A DNA stretch of 64,000 nt from DASYQD01 sp963837455 (lineage in GTDB: Bacteria > Acidobacteriota > Thermoanaerobaculia > Multivoradales > JAIOJS01). Within the stretch, counting starts at the first letter, position 1. The number at the start of each line of letters is the position of its first letter. Both the position numbers and the translations under genes were made by a program. The DNA lies in assembly GCA_963837455.1 (NCBI GenBank), contig CAWINM010000009.1, forward strand, positions 197,647 to 261,646, read 5' to 3'. Below the pieces are notes generated by a model. It was not told the origin of the DNA and searched no databases. It saw nothing but the letters and a program-made list of their open reading frames with translations. Below are positions 46,716 to 57,608 of this stretch, piece after piece.

Positions 46716-49523
46716 CTAGAAGCTCAGCCGGGCACCCAGCCTAACCGTCCGCGGCGGCGTTCGCAGCACGGGTTTGAGGTAATCGGGATTCGTGGGGGTG
46801 GGGGAGGCGTTGTCGGCCTCCTGGAAACCCCAGCGCTCGTCGACCAGCACTGGCCTCTGGGCGTCGAGGAGGTTGAAGACATCGGCGAGGAGGTTGATCG
46901 TCACGCGTCCCACCGCCAGCGGGTAGCCCAGGTGCACGTCCGCGTCGTAGTTGTCGGGGGTACGCCCCTCGGCGCCGCGGCGGGTGAGGAAGAACTCGTA
47001 ACGGCCGTAGATGTCGGAGTAGCCGTAGCGGGTCACCGGCGTCCCCGAGCGCCAGTAGGCAGCGGCGCCGAGCTCGAGCTTCCAGGGCGTGGTGTAGGTG
47101 CCCGAGAGCTTGACCTGGTGGCGGCGGTCGTTGGAGAGCGGCCCCTTGTTGGTGATCCGGGTGAGGTCGCTGCCGTTGGTGAAGAAGTCGTAGTAGTCGT
47201 AGGCGGCCGAGATGTTGGGATCGGCGCCGACGTTGGTGAACGGTGCGTAGAGGCCGTCGAAGTTCCCCTCGAGCTTCGAGTAGAGGTACGACGCCATCCC
47301 CTGCCAGTGGTGGGAGTAGCGCTTGTTGACGTTGACCTCGACGCCGCGGAAGATGCGCTGCGGCTCGGGGGCGGGCAGGGTACGCGCATAGTCGAGGGTG
47401 AACACCTCGCGCATGATCCCCTGGCCCGGGTTGCCGATGCAGTAGGTGCCGTCGTCGGCGCAGAGGAAGTCCTCGATGACCTCGCCGTAGTCGCGGTAGA
47501 TCCCCTTGATCCCCACCGCCACCTCGGGTACCACCTCGCGGTCGTAGCCGAGGATGTACTCGTTGATGTACTGGTTCCTGAGGTTGGGGTCGGACGGCTC
47601 GGTGAAGCCGCCGAAGATGGTCGAGCTCTCGTCGAGCGCGGCCTCGGCATCGGGGTCGGGGCTGGTGCCGGTGGGGCTGAAGTTGAAGATGCGCGCCTGG
47701 CGCTCGAAGCTGAACGAGCGGATGACGAGGTCCATCGAGAGCTGCTCGTAGTAGCGGCCGGCGGAGGCGTAGAGCTTGTCCTCGGCGGCGCCGGGAGGGG
47801 CCCAGATGACGCCCAGCCGTGGCGCGTAGTCCCTCTCGAGGTCGATCTGCTTGCTGCCGGCGGCGTCGAAGATCTCCTGCCGGTCCCAGCGCACGCCCAG
47901 GCTCACGGTGAGGGAGTCGGTCGCCGTCCAGCGGTCCTGCAGGTAGGCGGTGGTCACCTCGTGCCGGGGCGAGGCCACTAGTGCCGAGACCGGCGCGTTG
48001 GCGATGGTGGCGTCCGGCGTCGTCCAGTAGAAGTGGCTGTAGACGGGGCCCTGCGGCGTGCGAAAGACGTCGACCTGCTGCCCGTCCGAGTAGCGGCGGA
48101 GGACGGTGGCATCCTCCTTCTCGCGCTCGAGGCCGCCCTTGATCTCGTGGGAAGCGAGGAAGCGGGTGAGCGAGACGCCGCCGAAGTCGCGCCGGAACTC
48201 CTTCTGCTGCAGCAGCCCGAAGCCGCCGGTCTGGAAGAAGTCGGCGTCGACGTCGCGGAACTGTACGGCGTCGCCGGCGCCGCTCGCCGGCCCCACCGAG
48301 TTCTCCTCGTGGTGGCGCGACACCTGGGCGGTGGCGAGCCACGCGGAACGGAGCACTCCCTCGTAGCGCAGCGAGTAGTCCTTGCCGCCGAAGCTGCGCA
48401 GGCCGTCGTAGGTGAGCGGATCGCCGTTGAGCGAGTGCTGCGCGTCGCTGATGGCGCCGGTGTCGTCGCGGGGGTCCTGGAAGAAGGAGCCGATGAGGCT
48501 CTGGTTGTCTCCCATCCGGTAGGTGAGCTTGGCGGCGCCGAGATCGCGGCTGCTGGTGGAGGTCACCCGCTGGCCGGCGAGCGGGCCGGCCGGCAGCGTG
48601 CTGTCGGTGTCGTTCTCGACGCGGTCGTAGGCGGCGAAGAACCAGAGGCGGTCCTTGCGGAGGTAGCCGCCGAGGTCGAGGCCGTAGTCCTTCTTGGTGA
48701 AGCCGGCGGTGGTGCCGCCGGTGGAGACCACCGGGTCGGCGCTCTGCTGCAGCGAGTCGTTGTCGTAGTAGCCGAAGGCGTCGCCGTGCAGCTCGTTGCC
48801 GCCCGACTTGGTGATGACGTTGATGATGCCGCCGGTGGAACGGCCGAACTCGGCCTCGTAGCCGCCGGTCTTGACGTCGATCGCCTGGATGAACTCGAAG
48901 TTGAGCTCCTTGCCCTGGAAGCCGTACTCGGCACCCGTGGTGTTGACGCCGTCGACGTAGTAGACGTTCTCGGCACCGCTCGAGCCGTAGACGGTGATCG
49001 AGGTCTGGTCCTTGTTGTCGGGGTTGGCGTCGGAGGAGGTCCCCGGCGCCACCTGCACGACCGCCGAGTAGTTGCGGCCCGAGGGCAGCATCTCGATCTC
49101 GCGGCTGCCGAGGTTGGTGCCGACGGTGGTGGTGGTGGCGTCGATCACCGGCGCCGCGGCGACGACGGTGATCTCCTCCGCGGTCTGCGGCTTGATCACC
49201 ATGTCGAGCGTGGTGTCACGGCCGAGGCCCACCGGCACGTCGGCCTGCTCGGTGCCGAAGCCGGCGAGCTGGAAGGTGACGTGGTAGCTGCCCGGCGGCA
49301 GCAAGGTGAGGTGGTAGCCGCCGGTGCCGTCGGTGACGCCGGCGCGGCTTCCCTGCAGGGCGGGGCTGGTGGCCTCGACGGTCACCCCTGGCATCACCGT
49401 GCCGGCGTCGCTCGATACTCTGCCGACGATGCTGCCGGTGGTCTGGGCGTGCGCCGTCGCCGCGCCCATCAGGGTGAGCAGTGCCAGCATCGCCATCCCG
49501 AGCCGCGCGAGACCAGGACGCAC
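46716..49523 (-). CDS. TonB-dependent receptor with N-terminal carboxypeptidase-regulatory-like domain (Oar-like)
   Basis: Outer-membrane protein of 935 residues. A signal peptide ('MAMLALLTLMGAATAHA') precedes a CarboxypepD_reg-like beta domain ('GSIVGRVSSDAGTVMPGVTV', 'GYHLTLLPPGSYHVTFQLAG'). The plug has 'REIEMLPSGRNYSAVVQVAPG' and 'VYYVDGVNTTG', and the barrel ends 'TVRLGARLSF' with the C-terminal Phe. GTG 49523 has GGAGGT nine bases upstream and is a better start than 49613. Oar-like receptors are abundant in Acidobacteriota. No SusD partner is present. The substrate is unknown. Confidence 0.9.
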   Translation of the reverse strand: MRPGLARLGMAMLALLTLMGAATAHAQTTGSIVGRVSSDAGTVMPGVTVEATSPALQGSRAGVTDGTGGYHLTLLPPGSYHVTFQLAGFGTEQADVPVGLGRDTTLDMVIKPQTAEEITVVAAAPVIDATTTTVGTNLGSREIEMLPSGRNYSAVVQVAPGTSSDANPDNKDQTSITVYGSSGAENVYYVDGVNTTGAEYGFQGKELNFEFIQAIDVKTGGYEAEFGRSTGGIINVITKSGGNELHGDAFGYYDNDSLQQSADPVVSTGGTTAGFTKKDYGLDLGGYLRKDRLWFFAAYDRVENDTDSTLPAGPLAGQRVTSTSSRDLGAAKLTYRMGDNQSLIGSFFQDPRDDTGAISDAQHSLNGDPLTYDGLRSFGGKDYSLRYEGVLRSAWLATAQVSRHHEENSVGPASGAGDAVQFRDVDADFFQTGGFGLLQQKEFRRDFGGVSLTRFLASHEIKGGLEREKEDATVLRRYSDGQQVDVFRTPQGPVYSHFYWTTPDATIANAPVSALVASPRHEVTTAYLQDRWTATDSLTVSLGVRWDRQEIFDAAGSKQIDLERDYAPRLGVIWAPPGAAEDKLYASAGRYYEQLSMDLVIRSFSFERQARIFNFSPTGTSPDPDAEAALDESSTIFGGFTEPSDPNLRNQYINEYILGYDREVVPEVAVGIKGIYRDYGEVIEDFLCADDGTYCIGNPGQGIMREVFTLDYARTLPAPEPQRIFRGVEVNVNKRYSHHWQGMASYLYSKLEGNFDGLYAPFTNVGADPNISAAYDYYDFFTNGSDLTRITNKGPLSNDRRHQVKLSGTYTTPWKLELGAAAYWRSGTPVTRYGYSDIYGRYEFFLTRRGAEGRTPDNYDADVHLGYPLAVGRVTINLLADVFNLLDAQRPVLVDERWGFQEADNASPTPTNPDYLKPVLRTPPRTVRLGARLSF

Positions 49524-49642
49524 TATGGAACGACCTCCGCCGCGGCCCGCGGGCGCCGCCGGTGGTGTGGGGACCGACTGGTTGCCACCAAGTGTACACG
49601 GGGGGCAAGGCACCGTCGCCGCCCCCCGCAGAGGGGCCGCGG

Positions 49643-51604
49643 TCAGCCGCCGAGCTCGGCGAGCTGGCGCCGCAGCTCGGGCTGGTCGGGATCGAGTGCC
49701 AGGGAGCGGCGCAGCGCCGCGGCGGCGCCGGCCTCGTCACCGAGGCACAGCCTCGCCACCCCCACGGCGGCGTGGGCCTCCGGTCGCGCCGGCGCCAGTG
49801 CGGCCGCCCGCTCGAAGGCATCGCGCGCCGCGGCGCACCGCTGCCGCTCGAGGCGGAAGCGTCCGGCGAGCAGCCACAGGCGCGCCTCGGCCGGCATGCG
49901 CTCGAGGCCGGCGGCGAGGAGCCGCTCGGCGCCCGCGCGGTCCCCGGCGGCGGCGTAGCGCAGGGCGCGGCCGGCGAGCGCATCGGCGGGCTCCGGCAGT
50001 CCGCCGAGCGCCTGCAGGAGCAGGCGGTCGGAGCGGTCTCGCTCGGCGGGCGTATCGCGCAGCAGCTCGGAGAGGTTCCAGGCCGCCGAGGCGTCGCCGG
50101 GGGCGAGGCGCAGCGCAGCAGAGAAGGCGAGCTCGGCCTCCGCGTCGCGGCCGGCGGTGTGGAGGATGAGCCCCTCGTTGTCGAAGGAGGCAGGTGTCCG
50201 AGTGCTCGAGCCGGGAGCCGTAGGGGCGGGGCCGGTCGCGGTGACGTGGGTGGTGCGGGTGCCGCCGTCGTCGCTCCCTACCGCGTAGCCGAGGGCCCGC
50301 AGCGCCGCCAGCGACTCGTCGCCGCTCGTTCCGCCGGCGCCGGACAGGTCCCCCATCGCGTGGAAGCCCTGGCGATAGTCCACCGCGGGGCGCTCGCCAC
50401 CCGCCCTCCGCTCGACGCCGCCGGCGGCGAGCGATGGTCCCGCGAGGCCGCTCCCGGGTGGCATCCCGAGCAGGTCGAGGAGCGTCGCGCACACCTGGCG
50501 CACGCCGCCCCGCGCGCCGCTGCCGGCCCGGACGCCCTCGCCCCAGAGGAGCCAGATCCCCTCCTGGCGGTGCCACTTGGCGGCGGTGCCGGGCGCCCAG
50601 GCGGAGAGGACGGCAGGGCGCTCGTCGCCCCACCGGAAGCCATGGTCGGAGACCAGCAGCAGACGGGCGCCGCGGCGCTCGGCGCGGAGACGGTAGGCGC
50701 CGAGGAGGGCGTCGAGGTGCCGGAAGTAGACCTCGGGCACGCCGCCGTAGCGCGCGACGTCGGCGGCGTCGACGCCGGGCAGCGCCGGTGGCACGAAGCG
50801 CGCGAAGGCATGACCGATGCTGTCGCTCCCCTGCAGGTAGAGGATGGCGAGGTCCGGGTCGAGCTCGGCGACGGCATCGCGGAAGAGGGCGTCGTAGGTG
50901 GCGGTCTCGACGAGGATGCGGCGCAAGGCCGCCAGCGGGGAGGCGTAGGGGTCGGTGGCACCGAACGGCTCCTGCAGCTCCTCCGCGGGGAGGTCGGGGA
51001 GGTAGGCGCGCAGCGCTGGCAGCTCCGCCGCCGCCCGCGCCTGTCGTAGCCGCGCGGTCGCCCACTCGCGGCGGGACGCCGGTGCCACCGATCCGCGCGG
51101 CGCCTCGCCGGGGTGGAGGAAGGAGAAGAAGCGGTCGGCGACCAGCAGCCCGTCCACTGGCTCGGCGGGGAAGGTGGCCCAGAGGCCGAGGACCACGACA
51201 CGCCGGTGGGCGACGGTGGCCATGTTCCAGATCGCCGGTGCCCGCCGCTCGGAGCTGGTGATCGGCTCGGGCGCCCTGTCCTCGGGTCGCAGGCGGGCGA
51301 AGTCGAGGATGCGGTGCTCGAGCGGCGAGACGCCCGTCATCATCGTCGTCCACACTAGGGGTGAGAGCGGCGGCTGCTCGCTGAGCAGCACGCCGCGGCG
51401 CCCCTCGCGCACCAGCCGTGCCAGCTCCGGCATGGTGCCGGCCGCCATCGCGGCGTCGAGGTAGCGCCAGTCGGCGCCGTCGAGCCCGATCACCCATGCG
51501 GGTGGCCGGGAATGCCTGGCTGCGGGAGCGTCGGCGTCGGGGCGTCCGCAGGCGAGCAGCGCCAGCGCGAGGGAGGCGAGGAGCGCGACGCGGCGCCGGC
51601 GCAT
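49643..51604 (-). CDS. lipoprotein: alkaline-phosphatase-superfamily phosphodiesterase with TPR tail
   Basis: Protein of 653 residues. Lipoprotein signal 'RVALLASLALALLAC' with the lipobox Cys at about residue 19. The phosphodiesterase/nucleotide pyrophosphatase domain includes 'PAWVIGLDGADWRYLDAAM' (first metal Asp), 'PLVWTTMMTGVSPLEH' (nucleophile Thr), 'YLQGSDSIGHAF' and 'LLLVSDHGFRWG' (metal ligands DH). The C-terminal third (~500-650) has tetratricopeptide-like helices such as 'AAWNLSELLRDTPAERDRSD' and 'AAALRRSLALDPDQPELRRQL'. It is likely envelope-anchored. The substrate is unknown. Divergent from mutL. Confidence 0.85.
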   Translation of the reverse strand: MRRRRVALLASLALALLACGRPDADAPAARHSRPPAWVIGLDGADWRYLDAAMAAGTMPELARLVREGRRGVLLSEQPPLSPLVWTTMMTGVSPLEHRILDFARLRPEDRAPEPITSSERRAPAIWNMATVAHRRVVVLGLWATFPAEPVDGLLVADRFFSFLHPGEAPRGSVAPASRREWATARLRQARAAAELPALRAYLPDLPAEELQEPFGATDPYASPLAALRRILVETATYDALFRDAVAELDPDLAILYLQGSDSIGHAFARFVPPALPGVDAADVARYGGVPEVYFRHLDALLGAYRLRAERRGARLLLVSDHGFRWGDERPAVLSAWAPGTAAKWHRQEGIWLLWGEGVRAGSGARGGVRQVCATLLDLLGMPPGSGLAGPSLAAGGVERRAGGERPAVDYRQGFHAMGDLSGAGGTSGDESLAALRALGYAVGSDDGGTRTTHVTATGPAPTAPGSSTRTPASFDNEGLILHTAGRDAEAELAFSAALRLAPGDASAAWNLSELLRDTPAERDRSDRLLLQALGGLPEPADALAGRALRYAAAGDRAGAERLLAAGLERMPAEARLWLLAGRFRLERQRCAAARDAFERAAALAPARPEAHAAVGVARLCLGDEAGAAAALRRSLALDPDQPELRRQLAELGG

Positions 51605-51658
51605 GACGCGATGATGGCACGGCGGCGCCGCCCGCGGCCCCGTGTTACCGTGCCCACC

Positions 51659-53491
51659 GTGGCCTCGCGCATCCGCCACCTCTCCGACCAGCTGGTGAGC
51701 CAGATCGCCGCCGGCGAGGTGGTGGAGCGCCCGGCATCGGCGGTCAAGGAGCTGGTGGAGAACGCCCTCGACGCCGGCGCCGCTGCGGTGACCGTGGAGC
51801 TCGAGGCCGGCGGTCGGCGGCGCATGTTGGTGGTCGACGATGGCTGCGGCATGGGCAGGGACGACGCGCTGCTCGCCTTCGACCGCCACGCCACGAGCAA
51901 GATCGCGCGTTTCGAGGACCTCGAGCGGGTGGGAAGCCTCGGCTTCCGCGGCGAGGCGCTGGCGGCGATCGCCGCCGTGGCGCGGGTCGAGCTGGTGACC
52001 GCCGAGGCGCCGGCGGAGGGCGAGCCGGGCAGCGGCGGCGGCTGGCGAGTGCGCATCGAAGGGGGCCGCGTGCTCGGCGTCGAGCCCGCCGCGCGGGCGC
52101 GCGGCACCAGCATCGAGATCGCCTCGCTGTTCTTCAACGTGCCGGCGCGCCGGAAGTTCCTGAAGAGCGCCACCGCCGAGCTGCGACGGGGGGTCGAGGT
52201 GGTGCAGGGGTACTGCCTGACGCGTCCCGAGGTGCGCTTCGAGCTGCGCCACGAGGGGCGGGTGCTGCTGGCGGTGCCGCCAGCCGGAACGGGGGTGGCC
52301 GGGGCGCGCGAGCGGATCCGCCAGCTCTTCGGCAGCGAGGTCGCGGGCGACCTGGTGGAGGTCGCCGCGGTCGCCCGCGGCGGTGAGGCGATCGCGGGCT
52401 TCGTCGGCCGGCCGGCGAGCGCGCGGGCGCGGCGGCTGTTCGTCTTCGTCAATGGCCGGCTGCTGCGCGACCGCGCCCTGTTCGCCGCCTACTACGGGGC
52501 CGTGCGCGAGGAGTGGAAGAGCGAGGAGGCGCCGTCGCTGTTCCTCTTTCTCGCCGTGCCGCCCGAGGAAGTGGACGTCAACGTCCACCCGCAGAAGGCA
52601 GAGGTGCGCTTCCGCGATCCCGGCCTCGTCGACCGCGTCCGCGGCGCTCTCCGCGACGCGCTGCGTCGCGCGCGCGGCGAGGCGGAAGCACCGCTGCGCC
52701 GGGTGGGCGCACTCTCGACGCCGCCCGCCTGGCAGGGGCTGGGGGGGGTCGAGGCGGCGGCGACTCCCTACCCGCGAGGCGACGCCGCCTGGGTGGCCGG
52801 CGTCGGTGAGCCGCTCGTCGCCTGGCCGGCCTCCGACGCCGCGGCGAGGATCGCCGAGGTGCGCTACGCGGCACCGGCACCCGTGCCGCTCTCCGGTCCC
52901 GCCGGCGGCCGCTCCTCGCTGCGGCTGCTGGGCCAGTACAAGGGAGCCCTGCTGCTCCTCGAGGCTCCCGACGGGCTGCTGCTGCTCGACCAGCACGCCG
53001 CCCACGAGCGCGTGCTCTACGAACGGCTGGGGCGTGCCCTCGAGGCCCGGGCTCCGGCGGTGCAGCGGCTGCTCGTGCCGCGGCTGCTGCCGCTCGGGCC
53101 GGCCGAGGCGTTGCGGCTCGTCGAGCTCGCGAAGGAGCTCGCTCCCCTGGGCTTCCTGCTGGCGCCGCTCTCCGGCGGCGACGTCGCCCTCGAGGCGGCG
53201 CCGGCGGTGCTCTCGCCGGCCGAGGCGGAGGGCCTGCTGCTGCGGCTCGCCGGCGAGGAGGAAGGGCCGGGCGATGCGTCGCGCCTGCGCGCGCGGGTGC
53301 TCGAGAGCGTTGCCGCCAGCAGCGCCTGCCGTGCCGCGATCAAGATCCACCGGCCGCTCGCCGCCGAGGAGATGGAGCAGCTGGTCTCGCAGCTGCTGGC
53401 CTGCGAGGACCCTTTCTCCTGCCCGCACGGCCGGCCGACGCTGCTCAAGATGGCCGATGCCGAGCTCGAGCGGCGCTTCTGGCGGCGATGA
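51659..53491 (+). CDS. mutL: DNA mismatch repair protein MutL (endonuclease type)
   Basis: Mismatch-repair ATPase and nicking endonuclease of 610 residues. GHKL ATPase motifs: 'LVENALDAGAAAVTVEL', 'VVDDGCGMGRDDALLAFDRH', 'VGSLGFRGEALAAIAAVA' and 'RRKFLKSATAELRRGVEVVQ'. The C-terminal domain carries the endonuclease motif DQHA(X)2E(X)4E ('DQHAAHERVLYE'), plus 'ACRAAIK' and 'SCPHGRPT', so this is the self-nicking form used where MutH is absent. The start is GTG 51659 just before 'ASRIRHLSDQLVSQIAAGEV'. ATG 51611 is an alternative. The stop overlaps rnc as ATGA. Confidence 0.95.
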   Translation: MASRIRHLSDQLVSQIAAGEVVERPASAVKELVENALDAGAAAVTVELEAGGRRRMLVVDDGCGMGRDDALLAFDRHATSKIARFEDLERVGSLGFRGEALAAIAAVARVELVTAEAPAEGEPGSGGGWRVRIEGGRVLGVEPAARARGTSIEIASLFFNVPARRKFLKSATAELRRGVEVVQGYCLTRPEVRFELRHEGRVLLAVPPAGTGVAGARERIRQLFGSEVAGDLVEVAAVARGGEAIAGFVGRPASARARRLFVFVNGRLLRDRALFAAYYGAVREEWKSEEAPSLFLFLAVPPEEVDVNVHPQKAEVRFRDPGLVDRVRGALRDALRRARGEAEAPLRRVGALSTPPAWQGLGGVEAAATPYPRGDAAWVAGVGEPLVAWPASDAAARIAEVRYAAPAPVPLSGPAGGRSSLRLLGQYKGALLLLEAPDGLLLLDQHAAHERVLYERLGRALEARAPAVQRLLVPRLLPLGPAEALRLVELAKELAPLGFLLAPLSGGDVALEAAPAVLSPAEAEGLLLRLAGEEEGPGDASRLRARVLESVAASSACRAAIKIHRPLAAEEMEQLVSQLLACEDPFSCPHGRPTLLKMADAELERRFWRR

Positions 53492-54174
53492 GCGGCGGTG
53501 AGCCCCTGGCGGCGCTCGAGCAGCGCCTCAACCACGGCTTCGCCGACCGCGGCCTGCTGCTGCGCGCCCTCACCCATCGCTCGGCCTGTCAGGAGGTGGG
53601 GGAGCCGAGCTCCTACGAGCGCCTGGAGTTCCTCGGCGACGCGGTGCTCGGCGTGCTCGCCGCCGAGTGGCTCTACGAGCACCTCGCCGAAGGGGACGAA
53701 GGGGAGCTCTCGAAGCTCAAGAGCTACCTGGTGAGCGAGCCGGTGCTCGCCGCCTTCGCCGCCAGCCTGGCGATCGGCCCGGCGCTGCGGCTGGGGGTGG
53801 GGGAGGAACGTTCGGGCGGCCGCGACAAGGCCTCGCTCCTCGCCGATGCGCTGGAGGCGGTGATCGCGGCCCTCTACCTCGACGGCGGCATCGCGGCGGC
53901 GCGCTCGCTGGTGGCGCCCATGCTCGCTGGCGGCCTGCGCAGCTGGCGCGCGGGAGCCGCCCAGCGTGACGCCAAGACGTTGCTGCAGGAGCGGCTGCAG
54001 GCCGCCGGGGGCGAGCCGCCCGAGTATCGCCTCACCGCCACTAGTGGGCCGGATCACCAGAAGCACTTCGTCGTCGAGTGCTGGGCCGCCGGCCGGCTCC
54101 TCGGGAGTGGCGAGGGGTCGAGCAAGAAGCGGGCGGAGCAGGCGGCGGCGGCGGTCGCCCTCGACGCGCTATGA
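53488..54174 (+). CDS. rnc: ribonuclease III
   Basis: Double-strand-specific endoribonuclease of 228 residues that processes rRNA precursors. The catalytic domain has the signature 'YERLEFLGDAVLGVLAAEWL' and the second metal site 'LLADALEAVIAALYLDGG'. The C-terminal dsRNA-binding domain spans 'DAKTLLQERLQAAGGEPPEY' to 'SSKKRAEQAAAAVALDAL'. It is coupled to mutL by an ATGA overlap. No acpP or fab gene precedes it, unlike the common fab-acpP-rnc order. Confidence 0.95.
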   Translation: MSGGEPLAALEQRLNHGFADRGLLLRALTHRSACQEVGEPSSYERLEFLGDAVLGVLAAEWLYEHLAEGDEGELSKLKSYLVSEPVLAAFAASLAIGPALRLGVGEERSGGRDKASLLADALEAVIAALYLDGGIAAARSLVAPMLAGGLRSWRAGAAQRDAKTLLQERLQAAGGEPPEYRLTATSGPDHQKHFVVECWAAGRLLGSGEGSSKKRAEQAAAAVALDAL

Positions 54175-54234
54175 GGAGGGCCAAGCGGGACACCGCTCGC
54201 CCTTTCCACCGCGGCAAGTCGCCAGCTTCACGCG

Positions 54235-55131
54235 CTACTGGATGGTGAGCTCGCCGAAGCCGCCGCTGGCGCGCAGGCGCACGCGCGGCAGCCCCGGCGG
54301 CCCGGCGTCGGCCCGCGAGCCGGCGACCTGCCGTTGTCCCAGCCCCACGCGGGCGCGCTCGATCACCGCGACGGCCTCTTCGCTTCGCGGCAGGAGCACC
54401 CTGGTGTCGCCCATGCCGAGGCGGAGCTCGACGTCGGCGTCGTTGCGCCAGCCTCCCGAGAGGTCGACCATCAGGTCGCCCATGCCCTGGTGGATGTCGA
54501 GCCGCCGCGGGCTGGCGTTGCCGGCGTCGAGCAGGGTGAGCTCGCCCATCGAGGCGTCCAGCCGCAGCAGCGACAGCGGCTGCTTCGTCGGCTCGCCGAA
54601 GGTGACGCGGTGCTCACCGGCGCCGAGCGCGAGGTCGAGGCGATCGAGGGTGAGCCCGCCGAGCGCCAGCAAACTCTCCCCCAGCGCCACCTTGCCGGTG
54701 AGCGACACGGGCCGGTCGCTGGGGATCGCCAGCCGCAGGCGGTTGGGGAGAGCGGCGTGGTGGCGGAACAGGGCGAGGCGACCACCGTGCAGGTGCAGGC
54801 GATAGGTCCAGCTACCGGCGCCGGGCCGCAGCGCCTCGTCGAGGTCGAAGGACCGCCCGTCCCAGTCGGCCTCGAGCCGGAGGGGCGAGCCGGAGGGCGC
54901 CGCCACCACCTCGAGGTCGGCCATGCGCACCGCCAGCTCGATGGTCCCCGGTCCCGCCGGCAGCTGGTGGCGGTGCACCTCATGGCGGGGTTCCGGCGGG
55001 CGGGAGTTGGCCACCGCGACGAGCGCCCAGAGCACGGCGACGGGAATCACCACCAGCGCCAGCGCGCCCAGGCAGCCCACCAGCAGGCAGGTACGACCGC
55101 GACGCGGGGTCGAGGGTGCGGGCTGACTCAT
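54235..55131 (-). CDS. single-pass membrane protein with LiaF/DUF4097-like beta domain
   Basis: Protein of 298 residues. The N-terminus is Pro/Arg-rich, followed by one membrane helix ('CLLVGCLGALALVVIPVAVLWALVAVA', about residues 17-43). The outer part is a regular beta-rich domain with repeated short strands, such as 'LGESLLALGGLTLDRLDLALG', 'ASMGELTLLDAGN', 'GMGDLMVDLSGGW', 'GMGDTRVLLP' and 'GFGELTI'. This resembles the 'toastrack' beta-helix of LiaF/DUF4097-type envelope-stress proteins. Function is unknown. It is convergent with rnc and divergent from asnS. The ATG at 55131 is directly preceded by an in-frame GTG. Confidence 0.6.
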   Translation of the reverse strand: MSQPAPSTPRRGRTCLLVGCLGALALVVIPVAVLWALVAVANSRPPEPRHEVHRHQLPAGPGTIELAVRMADLEVVAAPSGSPLRLEADWDGRSFDLDEALRPGAGSWTYRLHLHGGRLALFRHHAALPNRLRLAIPSDRPVSLTGKVALGESLLALGGLTLDRLDLALGAGEHRVTFGEPTKQPLSLLRLDASMGELTLLDAGNASPRRLDIHQGMGDLMVDLSGGWRNDADVELRLGMGDTRVLLPRSEEAVAVIERARVGLGQRQVAGSRADAGPPGLPRVRLRASGGFGELTIQ

Positions 55132-55264
55132 CACTCGCCTCCAGGCTTCACTCACTCCTACGAGAGCGCCACGGGCGAGGTTTCGGCGGCGCTCGGGTAC
55201 ACTCTGCGGTCCGCCGGCGGCGACGTGCCATGGGCGGCGAACGGACACCCCAACGAGCGAGGAC

Positions 55265-56584
<1,320 letters not shown>

Positions 56585-56645
56585 CGGCCGGCGCGGGGGG
56601 AGGTACCGGGCGGCGCGGCAGGATTGCGTGTAGCGTCCGGGCGCG

Positions 56646-57530
56646 ATGATCCCCACTCCCGCCGCGCGGCTCGCCTCGCTCGCCACCCTGGTAGTCATCT
56701 GGGGGACCACCTGGGCGGCCATCCGCATCGGCCTCGGCAGCCTGCCGCCACTCACCGCCGTGGCCCTGCGCTTCGCCATCGCCGGCAGTGTGCTCTGGGT
56801 GGCGGCGCTCGCCATCGGGCTGCGCGGCGAGCGCCTGCGGGCGCCCTGGTGGCTGTGGACGGCACAGGCGCTCTTCACCTTCGGCATCTCCTACGGCCTC
56901 GTCTACTGGGCGGAGCAGTGGGTGCCCTCCGGCGTCACAGCCGTGCTGTTCGCCACCTTCCCGCTCTGGGTGGCCGTGCTCGCCCACTTCGTGCTCCCCG
57001 GCGAACGGATGCACGCCCTCGGGCTGGTCGGGCTGCTGCTCGCGCTCGCCGGTGTGGCGACGCTCTTCTCGCAGGACCTGCAGGCGCTTGGTGGCCGCCG
57101 GGTGGCCCTCGCCGGTGCCGTGCTGCTGCTCGCTCCGTTGTCGTCGGCGGTCGCCCAGGTGGTGGTCAAGCGGTGGGGCGGAGGCGTGCATCCGGTGACT
57201 CTCAACGCCGGCTCGATGCTGCTCGCGGCGGCGGGGTTGGGCCTGCTCGCCCTGCTGCTCGAGCGCGGCAGGCCGTTGCGTCTCGACGCCGCCGCGGTGG
57301 GCTCCCTGCTCTACCTGGCCATTCTCGGCACTTGCGTCACCTTCAGCCTCTACTTCTGGCTGCTGCGGCACATGACGGCAACCGGGCTGTCGCTCACCGC
57401 CTACGTCATCCCGGTGGTGGCGGTGGTGGTGGGAGCCGTCGTCCTCCACGAGGCGGTGACGGTACAGCTGCTGCTCGGCGGGGCGCTGGTGGTGACGGGC
57501 ACCGCCTTCGCCGGCCGTCGGCGCCCTTGA
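56646..57530 (+). CDS. EamA/DMT-superfamily transporter
   Basis: Integral membrane protein of 294 residues with ten predicted helices in two EamA repeats. The first repeat has 'VVIWGTTWAAIRIGLGSLPPL' and 'VALRFAIAGSVLWVAAL'. The second has 'LGTCVTFSLYFWLLRHMTATG' and 'VIPVVAVVVGAVVLHEAV'. Drug/metabolite exporters of this type move amino acids or other small metabolites. Substrate cannot be assigned. The start is ATG 56646, 61 bases after asnS. Confidence 0.88.
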   Translation: MIPTPAARLASLATLVVIWGTTWAAIRIGLGSLPPLTAVALRFAIAGSVLWVAALAIGLRGERLRAPWWLWTAQALFTFGISYGLVYWAEQWVPSGVTAVLFATFPLWVAVLAHFVLPGERMHALGLVGLLLALAGVATLFSQDLQALGGRRVALAGAVLLLAPLSSAVAQVVVKRWGGGVHPVTLNAGSMLLAAAGLGLLALLLERGRPLRLDAAAVGSLLYLAILGTCVTFSLYFWLLRHMTATGLSLTAYVIPVVAVVVGAVVLHEAVTVQLLLGGALVVTGTAFAGRRRP

Positions 57531-57608
57531 CGGCGTTCCGCGGCCCCGAGTCATCCGCCGCCGTCGCGGCACCGTAGGCAGGGTGAACCGTCCCAAGAAG
57601 GAGGACCG

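Noticed and set aside
48033..49958. A long plus-strand frame opposite the TonB-dependent receptor
   Set aside because: Composition is antisense-like (Val/Glu/Gly-rich) with no domain. The minus-strand receptor reads cleanly from signal peptide to C-terminal Phe.
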